Of a stretch of 5,612 bases of DNA, positions 1-5,612 are shown in pieces (the first letter of the stretch is position 1; each line of letters begins with the position of its first letter). Position numbers and translations under genes: made by a program. The notes under the pieces were generated by a model. It was given only the letters and a program-made list of their open reading frames with translations, did no database searches and was not told the DNA's origin. Origin of the DNA: Oscillospiraceae bacterium (GTDB lineage Bacteria; Bacillota; Clostridia; Oscillospirales; Ruminococcaceae); the NCBI GenBank assembly GCA_016303195.1, contig JAEDMD010000134.1:1-5612 (forward strand), read 5' to 3'.

Positions 1-424
1 AGAGGTTGTCGTACTTCTCAGCTGCATCGCCGCCGCCTACACCGAAGTTGATGAAGTTGATGCTTGAGTCAGCAGAGTTGTCTGCAACTGCCTCAGCGTC
101 AAGGCCCTTCCACTGAGCGATGAGGTAAGGAACGTCATCTGCGTTCCAAGCTGCAACTGTGAATACGTCGCCGCCTGTTGCAACAGAAGCGTCAAGCTCG
201 CCTGTGCTCTCAGTAGCTTCTGAAGACTCAGCCTCTGAAGACTCCTCAGCTTCAGAAGACTCCTCAGCTTCAGAAGACTCCTCAGCCTCTGAAGACTCCT
301 CAACTGTTGAAGAAGAAGAAGCTGTTGAAGTTGATGATGACTCAGTGTCACCACAGCTTGAGAATGCAGTAGCTGACATTGCAAGAGTAGCTACTAATGC
401 TAAAGTTCTCTTAAGTGTGTTCAT
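1..424 (-). CDS. ABC transporter solute-binding lipoprotein, probable sugar type (3' end beyond window)
   Basis: The first 141 residues of an extracellular solute-binding protein are visible and the frame is open to the window edge. Residues 1-24 form a lipoprotein signal: Lys5-Arg6, a hydrophobic stretch, then FSSC with Cys24 as the likely lipidated residue (the box is slightly non-canonical, with Phe at -3). Residues 27-74 are a low-complexity Ser/Glu/Thr linker containing four EESSEA-type repeats, which would hold the binding domain off the membrane. The mature domain starts near residue 84 (GGDVFTVAAWNADD, then NFINFGVGGGDAAEKYDNL). This resembles the first strand and following segment of family 1 carbohydrate-binding proteins. 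The start is the ATG at 422-424, preceded by AAGGAGG (434-440) with a 9-base spacer. A role in sugar uptake with ABC permeases encoded further left is inferred; the substrate cannot be read from this fragment. Confidence 0.88.
   Translation of the reverse strand, partial: MNTLKRTLALVATLAMSATAFSSCGDTESSSTSTASSSSTVEESSEAEESSEAEESSEAEESSEAESSEATESTGELDASVATGGDVFTVAAWNADDVPYLIAQWKGLDAEAVADNSADSSINFINFGVGGGDAAEKYDNL
225..311 (-). repeat. In-frame 18-bp tandem repeat coding a Ser/Glu linker
   Basis: Three 18-bp units lie at 240-257, 258-275 and 276-293, flanked by a shortened 15-bp copy (225-239) and a diverged copy (294-311). The first two full units are identical; the third differs only by synonymous changes. 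The unit length is a multiple of three, so gain or loss of copies keeps the frame. The repeat encodes EESSEA-like units at about residues 38-67 of the solute-binding lipoprotein. Confidence 0.9.
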
Positions 425-448
425 TAGATTTTTCCTCCTTAAATATGT

Positions 449-473
449 ATATCGTACCGTTGCGGTAAGATAT
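449..473 (-). promoter_or_regulatory. Hairpin directly upstream of the lipoprotein gene's ribosome binding site
   Basis: The arms ATATC (449-453) and GATAT (469-473) enclose TACCG (455-459) and CGGTA (463-467), with a three-base loop and one 1x1 mismatch. In the mRNA this gives a stem of ten pairs ending eight bases before AAGGAGG (434-440). There is no U-run after it, so it is not an intrinsic terminator. Possible roles are mRNA 5'-end stabilisation after processing, control of ribosome access, or a palindromic operator. The choice between these is inference. Confidence 0.5.
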
Positions 474-499
474 TCGTGAATAATAAAATAGTGTTTACG

Positions 500-830
500 G
501 CTCCCTCAAGGGCTTGTTCAGCCCGTGTGAATGTCCTCACCCGTGGCTTAAACATCACCCTTCGTTCACCGTTTGCGGCTGCTATTTGGCGCAGCCTATA
601 ATTTAGACGTAAAGTCCGTTTGTTCATCACAAAGACATTCCAAGCATTACGGATTACCCAAATATGAAGCATCAGTTCCGCACTACGGCGGCATACAGAC
701 ACGAATGTTTTCCGTGAAAGTATGTCATTGCTTTCGCACTTTCCGTCAGCAGTCAAACCCGTGCATGATTCATCGACTGTTATGCCAAGTACGGCATCGG
801 CAGCCGCCCCTTCATGCTACAATGTTTCGG
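500..830 (-). ncRNA. Candidate large structured RNA in the long leader of the lipoprotein gene
   Basis: This stretch is clearly richer in G+C than the AT-rich DNA on both sides and carries many short hairpins in the minus-strand transcript. Pairs include 510-514/520-524 (GGGCU/AGCCC), 577-582/591-596 (GGCUGC/GCAGCC), 619-623/629-633 (UUUGU/ACAAA), 678-681/688-691, 700-703/713-716, 716-721/738-743 (GAAAGU/ACUUUC) with an inner GC-GAAA-GC tetraloop at 730-737, and 783-786/793-796. A promoter at 848-876 would start transcription near 841, giving a leader of about 417 bases before the ATG at 424. It could be a cis-acting leader or a separate noncoding RNA; large Firmicutes RNAs such as raiA are candidates, but I could not match a consensus. 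No clear terminator separates it from the gene. Boundaries are approximate. Confidence 0.45.
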
Positions 831-847
831 ATTGCTTTTGTATTACC

Positions 848-876
848 AATATACCCTATTTTTTGTCTAAAGTCAA
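848..876 (-). promoter_or_regulatory. Sigma-A-type promoter for the leader RNA and lipoprotein gene
   Basis: On the minus strand, -35 TTGACT (871-876) and -10 TATATT (848-853) are separated by exactly 17 bases. Transcription would start near 841. This is the best promoter in the gap and lies just before the hairpin-rich stretch. Confidence 0.65.
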
Positions 877-1133
877 TAATTTGAATCGTTTCTTAACCAT
901 ATTTAGTCGTTGTGTACAATTTCAACCCGTTTTTTATAGCATATATCACAGTTTTTACGTCAATAGTTACAAAACGGTAAAGATTTTATTGTCATTAATT
1001 CTTTATTTGTTACATTGTCCCGGTGTTCTTTTTATCGTAATTGCCAATGATGCCAAAATGGAGCAGTTGATTGAGCAATTTTTATGTCAGTTCGTATAAC
1101 AAGCACGATGTTTAACTATTTGTAAAATCGTTT
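877..1133. other. AT-rich intergenic stretch without a supported gene
   Basis: Apart from the weak promoter at 933-963, I see nothing convincing here. Plus-strand frames through it lack ribosome binding sites and have composition typical of chance frames. It should hold the 3' end of the protease transcript. The only palindrome at the stop codon (GTAAAA/TTTTAC around 1122-1137) is AU-only in its core and has no following U-run, so I do not call a terminator. Confidence 0.5.
933..963 (-). promoter_or_regulatory. Possible second, upstream promoter
   Basis: On the minus strand, an extended -10 TGCTATAAA (TATAAA at 933-938) lies 19 bases downstream of TTGACG (958-963). The spacer is longer than ideal, but the TG extension may compensate. 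It would act in tandem with the promoter at 848-876. Weak evidence in AT-rich DNA. Confidence 0.25.
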
Positions 1134-3992
1134 TTACCCTTTCGCAGAGATTTGTGCATAATAGCTAAGAACATCACTTGCATCAGTGCCGTCAACAATA
1201 CCGTCTTTGTTGAAATCGCTGCATTCCATCGCACGCCAGTCAAGCAAACCTCCACCGCCTGCCGAAACAAGCGCATAATGGGATAATATAAGCGATGCAT
1301 CCGCACCGTCAATTATCCCGTTCATATCAGCATCGCCCGAACCGTAGACAAAATTCCTTTCTATGGTCATTGTATAAGGCTCACAAGCGAACACTTCCGC
1401 TCCCCTTCTTGTACGGATGTTTACGGTATCTCCATCGTACGCAACAGGACTGCTGCCATATTCAAACCCCCTGTAATCTTCATCCGTAGGTTCGCTTACA
1501 TATGCTATCTCCAGATCATACCACGTAAATCCTGCATCTTCGGGAATTTCCAGTGTATTTTCGTCTTTGTTATAGAATATTTTCGACAGATCGGGACGAA
1601 CAGGAACATCTACATATTTCGTAACACCGTTGTAATCGATCTTAAGCTGCTGCCCTGCAAGAGCGGACACAGACGAACCTGTTGAGAGCCTTGTTCCATC
1701 GGGAGCATAGACAGCAAAACTGCCGTTTATTTTTATGGTTTCATCAGAATAGTCAAAAGTAACAAATTCTCTTACAATATCCACAAGCAGTTCATTATCA
1801 AGATAATTTTCCTTTGAAAGTGCGAATGCAAGCGTTGTTGTGCCGTAATCCACATCCATCTGCTCAGTCATTTTGTAATTTTCCAGCTTTTGACCATCAA
1901 GCATCACATCACAGCCCGATATCGGGAACAGCCTTATTTTATCTGCGGTAGACGAAACCTTGATCCTCCATCTTCCATCAGGCCGTTTCTCTGCGTATTT
2001 CAGTATCGGCGAATAATAAGGCGGACTTGTGTCATATCCCAGATCAAACAGCTCAGCTTTGGCAGGATAATAATTTCTACCGCAAGTTACGCCGGATGCA
2101 CTTTTCGCCGTGAGCAATGTTTCGTTTTCGATTGCAAACGGCTCTTTGTACGGATAAAATTCTCCGCCATCTATTGCATATTCCGACGCTCCGAATAATT
2201 CTACTTTTTCATTTTGAGGAACTGCGCCCGACATATGCGAAAAATGAGGAGTACCAACTTCCGAACCAAAGGCTTTCAGGCTGACATTTCCCATTATTAT
2301 GCTGATATCGCTTTTTTCAAACAGATCTTTGTAATACTCGGACTGCGTTTCAGCCTGTAAAAGTTCATCTGTATCTGCCTCATCAATGCCGTCATGCAGT
2401 TCTTCGATCAGAACATCAAGAAGATGCTGCTTCTGTTCATCACTATATTGATATTTTCCGTCCTCGGACGAATCCCATTTTACACCGTCTCCGCTGAAAA
2501 AGCTCTCGTTTTCACCGGTATATTTGCAAATCCCCTCATATGTGGTGTAACTGCCGATATCGGTGATCTGTTCGGTTTCCTTGTCAACGGCTATCAGGGC
2601 AGTTTCAAGAGGTATGACATATGGGCTATCAGGACAGCTCATCTTCATAGCAACTGCAAATTTCGTCTCCCCGTCAATATAAACAGGCTCGTCAAGATCA
2701 ATGGTAAAATATCCTGTAAGATCGGAATGTCCGCTTTTTACAGCCGCCAGCTCACCCGATGTCGGGTCAGAACAATCCGTAACATTCGTATAAATATACA
2801 CCTCATAGTCCGTATCAGGATTCATTATATATGTTGAGACCGCCTCGATCTGTTTAGGTTCATAGTTTTCAAAAACATTAGCCATATATGACGGCGTTCC
2901 GTCCTGAAGCTCCTTCTCGTCCTCACCTGCCGCAAGCGTCTGCACAGGAACAAAACTGTCATGCTGGAAATTTATCGTATGCTCATCCTTGTCAGTCATT
3001 TCATAAGTGGTGAATTCCCCGACAGATCGGTCATAATATGACACCCAGATATATCCGTCCTGCCCGTAGTCTGAGCCCCAGCTGTTCTTGACAAGCCATG
3101 CGCCGTTCCCCTCAGGCTTCACTCTGAAATCGGAAGCAGGAAAATTGTCATCCCAGCCTGCGATAACTACCGCATGATTTGCAAATCTTGGCTTCTTATT
3201 GCAGTTTGTGCTGAAATAAACCGAACTGTAATATTTCATTTTATCGGAGCAATAACTCATATCGACAGCATGACCATCCATGACGAACTGCTTTATCAAC
3301 GAATTTATCTGTTCAAAATTGCTTCTGTCATCGTCATAATCCAGCATTACAGCATTTTTTAGATGGAACACTCCCGAACACTTGGAAAGCACCTCATTCG
3401 ACAACGGCCGCAGACTGTCTTTGTCGCCATAAGGCATGACTTTTTCAAACTCAGGGCCTATCCACTGTGACCAAAGATTTACCACAGTACGTGAATTTCC
3501 GCCATATTTCAGAACATCATCAATATCGGTGAACGGCAGGGTTATCTGGTCAAAACCGCCGTAGGAGTATATTGCCGTATGCATTTCGGAAATGTCAATA
3601 TCAGGCATTATATCCACAAGTTCAGTCTCAACTGCCGCCGCTGAAGAATGTGCCCAGCAAGTACCGTAATCCAGCTGATTCTTCACCGAGGTCATTTTCC
3701 CCTGATCTCTCAGGTCAAACGATGACGGAAATGCTGTTTCGCCGTTCAGACTGATGTCTCTTTCAACAGGTGAATAATGTGCCACAGGAAAAATATCATC
3801 ACTTTCACCGCCGATGAACTTCCCGAATTCGGGAACAGAAAGCGAGATCCCCGAATAATTCGGTCTTGCCGCACGTTCCTGAGGAATTGCCGTATTCTCA
3901 ATATCTATTCTGACCGCTGCATTGGCGGAAGGCGAATAAACTCCAAGAGAAAGTACTGCCGCCATTACAGCACATGAAAATTTTTTTCTCAT
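1134..3992 (-). CDS. Secreted C1A papain-like cysteine protease with lectin-like domain and C-terminal dockerin
   Basis: A complete 952-residue protein. Residues 1-25 are a Sec signal peptide with likely cleavage at ANA|A. The C1A catalytic domain spans about 90-325: oxyanion Gln106, nucleophile Cys112 in YGTCWAHS, His273 in ANHAVVIAGW and Asn303 in VKNSWGSDYG, so all catalytic residues are present. Residues 369-470 fit the lectin-like domain that often follows bacterial C1A domains (YTNVTD, TIDLDEPV). A charged helical segment (about 505-565) precedes a chitobiase C-terminal-like beta module (about 580-650) and further unrecognised beta-rich modules (655-880). Residues 884-948 form a dockerin with two calcium loops: D887, D889, N891, D895, D898 and D926, N928, D930, D934, D937. 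Dockerins bind cohesins, so it is probably attached to a cellulosome-like scaffold outside the cell. The start is supported by AAAGGAGG (3998-4005), five bases before ATG. Its target proteins are unknown. Confidence 0.95.
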   Translation of the reverse strand: MRKKFSCAVMAAVLSLGVYSPSANAAVRIDIENTAIPQERAARPNYSGISLSVPEFGKFIGGESDDIFPVAHYSPVERDISLNGETAFPSSFDLRDQGKMTSVKNQLDYGTCWAHSSAAAVETELVDIMPDIDISEMHTAIYSYGGFDQITLPFTDIDDVLKYGGNSRTVVNLWSQWIGPEFEKVMPYGDKDSLRPLSNEVLSKCSGVFHLKNAVMLDYDDDRSNFEQINSLIKQFVMDGHAVDMSYCSDKMKYYSSVYFSTNCNKKPRFANHAVVIAGWDDNFPASDFRVKPEGNGAWLVKNSWGSDYGQDGYIWVSYYDRSVGEFTTYEMTDKDEHTINFQHDSFVPVQTLAAGEDEKELQDGTPSYMANVFENYEPKQIEAVSTYIMNPDTDYEVYIYTNVTDCSDPTSGELAAVKSGHSDLTGYFTIDLDEPVYIDGETKFAVAMKMSCPDSPYVIPLETALIAVDKETEQITDIGSYTTYEGICKYTGENESFFSGDGVKWDSSEDGKYQYSDEQKQHLLDVLIEELHDGIDEADTDELLQAETQSEYYKDLFEKSDISIIMGNVSLKAFGSEVGTPHFSHMSGAVPQNEKVELFGASEYAIDGGEFYPYKEPFAIENETLLTAKSASGVTCGRNYYPAKAELFDLGYDTSPPYYSPILKYAEKRPDGRWRIKVSSTADKIRLFPISGCDVMLDGQKLENYKMTEQMDVDYGTTTLAFALSKENYLDNELLVDIVREFVTFDYSDETIKINGSFAVYAPDGTRLSTGSSVSALAGQQLKIDYNGVTKYVDVPVRPDLSKIFYNKDENTLEIPEDAGFTWYDLEIAYVSEPTDEDYRGFEYGSSPVAYDGDTVNIRTRRGAEVFACEPYTMTIERNFVYGSGDADMNGIIDGADASLILSHYALVSAGGGGLLDWRAMECSDFNKDGIVDGTDASDVLSYYAQISAKG

Positions 3993-4019
3993 ATTTGCCT
4001 CCTTTACATTTATAGAAAG

Positions 4020-4048
4020 ATTATAGCATATTTAATCCGATATGTAAA
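4020..4048 (-). promoter_or_regulatory. Sigma-A promoter with extended -10 for the dockerin protease
   Basis: On the minus strand, -35 TTTACA (4043-4048), a 17-base spacer and a perfect -10 TATAAT (4020-4025) preceded by TGC (extended -10). Transcription would start near 4013, leaving a leader of about 20 bases that contains the AAAGGAGG site. This indicates vegetative, housekeeping-sigma expression. Confidence 0.75.
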
Positions 4049-4098
4049 TACTGTTCCACTATTGTACACGCAGATCAAATTTTCTGATTATAGATATT

Positions 4099-4177
4099 AA
4101 TTTGTAGGGACTGCCTTTGGCAGTCCTTACAGTACCACAAAATATCAGGAGGACCGCCAAAGGCGGCCCCTACAATT
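4099..4177. repeat. REP-like or miniature-element double-hairpin inverted repeat
   Basis: Two arms of about 30 bp (4099-4128 and 4150-4177) are imperfect inverted copies of each other, both ending outward in AATT(T)GTAGGG, around a 21-bp spacer. Each arm is itself a palindrome: GGACTGCC-TTT-GGCAGTCC at 4108-4126 is perfect, and 4151-4169 (GGACCGCC-AAA-GGCGGCCC) has one mismatch that becomes a G-U pair on the minus strand. The DNA could fold as one long hairpin or as two adjacent ones. It sits between two divergent genes, upstream of the protease promoter. Such architecture is typical of dispersed bacterial REP/BIME or miniature elements; whether it is dispersed in this genome cannot be seen here. 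No transposase is present. Confidence 0.7.
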
Positions 4178-4277
4178 TCTTTCTAATATTTGTCAAATCA
4201 TTTTAAAAAGTAATTTTGCGTAACGATTGTAATAAATCAGCATCAGCCTGCATATCATTCTCCGAGGAGGCGATGTT

Positions 4278-4994
4278 ATGGACAGATCGCATATTGATAA
4301 ATACAAAAGTGAAATGATGGCGCTTTATGGCAAAAGCAAAGGGTCTGCCATGGAAAAAGATGAGGAAAAATATGTCAGTCCGCCGCAGGAAAGCATTGAT
4401 GCCGATACCCCCGACGATACAGCCTATGAGGAGCATCCGCAGGAGGACAGGGATGAAACTGCCGACACCGAGGACGAATTCAACCAATGTTATCCCGAAC
4501 CCGATCTTTCCGACCTTGACACTGATTCGGGAAACCTTGATACTTCGGGTAACGAAAACTCACCGCATTATGCCAATGAAGCGGAGCTTGGCGATTCCAT
4601 CGGCTATATACAGGCAAATGTACGAACAGGCAACGAATCCTCCCCTGTTGAAGGCGCTTCTGTCACAATAACCGCAATAATCAACGGACAGAGGCTGATA
4701 ATCGCTTCGGGAGTCACCGACAGAAATGGCACAACTCCTAAATTCTCCGTTCCCGTTCCCGACCTCGAACATTCACAGTCCCCTGATTCGCAGATACGTC
4801 CTTACAGCCTTTTTGACGTTACAGTCAATGCTGAGGGCTATTTCACCGCAAGAAGTGTGGATGTGCCTGCATTTTCAGGTATAACCTCAGTGCAGAATTT
4901 CAACATGATACCCGTTCCCTACATGATGAACGGCAGTGACGAAACCCTCACATACTACAACCGAGAGCCGAATTTCAGTGAAGGAAGTGAGTAA
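4278..4994 (+). CDS. Acidic protein with carboxypeptidase-regulatory-like domain; SleC pro-domain-like
   Basis: A 238-residue protein with no signal peptide or membrane segment. Residues 1-24 are a basic, probably helical segment (IDKYKSEMMALYGKSKGS). Residues 27-106 are strongly acidic and low-complexity, rich in Asp, Glu, Pro and Ser, and probably disordered. Residues 108-213 look like a carboxypeptidase-regulatory/transthyretin-type beta-sandwich (GYIQANV, PVEGASVTI, GVTDRNGTT, FDVTVNAEGYFTA). This resembles the N-terminal domain of clostridial SleC spore cortex-lytic enzymes, including an SPDSQIRPYSLFDVTV stretch. The start has GAGGAGG (4264-4270), seven bases before ATG. The stop TAA is followed at once by the ATG of the SpoIID-like gene in the same frame, so the two are co-transcribed and almost certainly act together. 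I infer a pro-domain, folding or targeting role; no catalytic residues are evident. No convincing promoter was found upstream. Confidence 0.8.
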   Translation: MDRSHIDKYKSEMMALYGKSKGSAMEKDEEKYVSPPQESIDADTPDDTAYEEHPQEDRDETADTEDEFNQCYPEPDLSDLDTDSGNLDTSGNENSPHYANEAELGDSIGYIQANVRTGNESSPVEGASVTITAIINGQRLIIASGVTDRNGTTPKFSVPVPDLEHSQSPDSQIRPYSLFDVTVNAEGYFTARSVDVPAFSGITSVQNFNMIPVPYMMNGSDETLTYYNREPNFSEGSE

Positions 4995-5612
4995 ATGCTG
5001 ACAGGAACACCTTTTATCCCCGAAACTATTACCGTCCACTTAGGCTATCCCGATGTTGATGCCCCTAATGTGACCATTGATTTTCCTGCTTATATCAAAA
5101 ATGTGGCATCAAGCGAGATCTTCCCCACATGGCCCGAAAGTGCTTTACGTGCGAATATTTACGCTATAACCTCATTTGCGCTCAACCGAATCTATACAGA
5201 ATGGTACAGATCAAGAGGATATGATTTCGATATCACCGCTACTACGCAGTTCGATCAGATGTTCATTAACGGCAGGGAGTATTTTGAGAATATCAGCTAT
5301 CTTGTAGATGAGCTTTTCAATGATTATGTGCGGCGGCAGGGCTGCGTCGAACCGCTGTTCACTGCATTCTGCAACGGTACGACTTCAACTTGTCAGGGGC
5401 TCTCCCAATGGGGAACTGTCACTCTTGCCAACCGTGGCTTCACTCCGTATGAAATACTGCAATACTACTATGGGGATAATATCGACATCGTGAAAAATGC
5501 CCCTGTGAAAACAAATATGCCCTCATTCGGCGGTCTTGACCTGACCATAGGCTCGGCTGACAACGATGTCAAAACTGTTCAGGTCTATCTTAACCGCATT
5601 TCGGGAAATTAT
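4995..5612 (+). CDS. SpoIID-family (SleC-like) cell-wall lytic enzyme with peptidoglycan-binding domain (3' end beyond window)
   Basis: 206 residues are visible and the frame is open to the edge. Residues 34-70 (IKNVASSEIFPTWPESALRANIYA) match the SpoIID signature, where the conserved Glu, here Glu41, is the proposed catalytic acid of the lytic transglycosylase. Residues 135-160 (GLSQWGTVTLANRGFTPYEI) are the second SpoIID signature, and Cys126 and Cys133 just before it could be the metal-binding cysteines described for some clostridial SpoIID proteins. From about residue 181 (LDLTIGSADNDVKTVQVYLN) a PG_binding_1 domain begins. SpoIID plus PG-binding is the order in SleC, which degrades spore cortex peptidoglycan during germination. 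No signal peptide is present. An AAGGAAG site (4981-4987) inside the end of the upstream gene lies seven bases before ATG. Alternative: a related non-germination wall hydrolase. Confidence 0.85.
   Translation, partial: MLTGTPFIPETITVHLGYPDVDAPNVTIDFPAYIKNVASSEIFPTWPESALRANIYAITSFALNRIYTEWYRSRGYDFDITATTQFDQMFINGREYFENISYLVDELFNDYVRRQGCVEPLFTAFCNGTTSTCQGLSQWGTVTLANRGFTPYEILQYYYGDNIDIVKNAPVKTNMPSFGGLDLTIGSADNDVKTVQVYLNRISGNY

Noticed and set aside
225..311. CRISPR-like array
   Set aside because: The units are directly adjacent with no unique spacers and lie in frame inside a coding sequence.
37..384. Leu/Gln-rich minus-strand frame overlapping the lipoprotein gene
   Set aside because: It is an out-of-frame reading of the 18-bp repeats; the correct frame starts at 424 with a strong ribosome binding site and a lipoprotein signal.
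439..756. Minus-strand reading frame of 105 codons inside the long leader
   Set aside because: It begins at a TTG without a ribosome binding site, has no recognisable domain, and coincides with the hairpin-rich stretch. Structured RNA explains the composition better, although a conserved small protein cannot be fully excluded.
573..1099. Two overlapping plus-strand frames (573-884 and 722-1099)
   Set aside because: No ribosome binding sites, composition rich in Cys, Phe and Ile as in translated noncoding AT-rich DNA, and antisense to the candidate RNA and its promoters.
1122..1137. GTAAAA/TTTTAC palindrome as terminator of the protease gene
   Set aside because: The stem is short and almost all A-U, overlaps the stop codon, and is not followed by a U-run on the minus strand.
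4251..4259. CATATCATT resembling a sporulation sigma-K/E -10 element
   Set aside because: Transcription would begin within the GAGGAGG ribosome binding site at 4264-4270, and no good -35 is seen at the proper distance.
4203..4671. Minus-strand frame 4203-4487 and plus-strand frame 4327-4671
   Set aside because: They are shadows of the acidic-protein gene in other frames; the frame from 4278 has the ribosome binding site and a recognisable domain.

Overview
The window looks like a chromosomal segment from a Gram-positive, gut- or rumen-type Clostridia, most likely a Ruminococcus or close relative. The evidence is: strong AAGGAGG-type ribosome binding sites, a secreted papain-like protease ending in a cellulosome-type dockerin, a solute-binding lipoprotein with a Ser/Glu-rich linker, and a SpoIID-type (SleC-like) spore cell-wall enzyme. 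The genus is an inference from these traits.

Layout. Bases 1-424 (minus) hold the 5' part of a solute-binding lipoprotein of a probable sugar ABC transporter, running off the left edge. Upstream of it lies an unusually long leader (about 425-841, minus). It has a good sigma-A promoter at 848-876, a relatively GC-rich stretch full of short hairpins at about 500-830 (candidate structured RNA), and a compact hairpin at 449-473 just before the ribosome binding site. Bases 877-1133 are AT-rich and without a convincing gene. Bases 1134-3992 (minus) encode a complete 952-residue secreted protein: signal peptide, C1A cysteine protease, lectin-like domain, several beta-rich modules and a C-terminal dockerin. 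It has its own promoter at 4020-4048. Between this gene and the divergent pair on the right is a 79-bp double-hairpin inverted repeat (4099-4177) of a REP or miniature-element type.

Bases 4278-4994 and 4995-5612 (plus) are two abutting genes separated only by a TAA, with the second ATG directly after it and both in the same reading frame. The first is an acidic protein ending in a carboxypeptidase-regulatory-like beta-sandwich. The second is a SpoIID-family protein that begins a peptidoglycan-binding domain as it runs off the right edge. Together they match the domain order of a single clostridial SleC-type spore cortex-lytic enzyme, so the pair looks like a split pro-domain and enzyme.

The three blocks (sugar uptake, extracellular cellulosome-linked proteolysis, spore or cell-wall hydrolysis) have separate promoters or orientations and show no sign of forming one pathway. 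The points most worth checking are the long structured leader and the in-frame split of the SleC-like gene.
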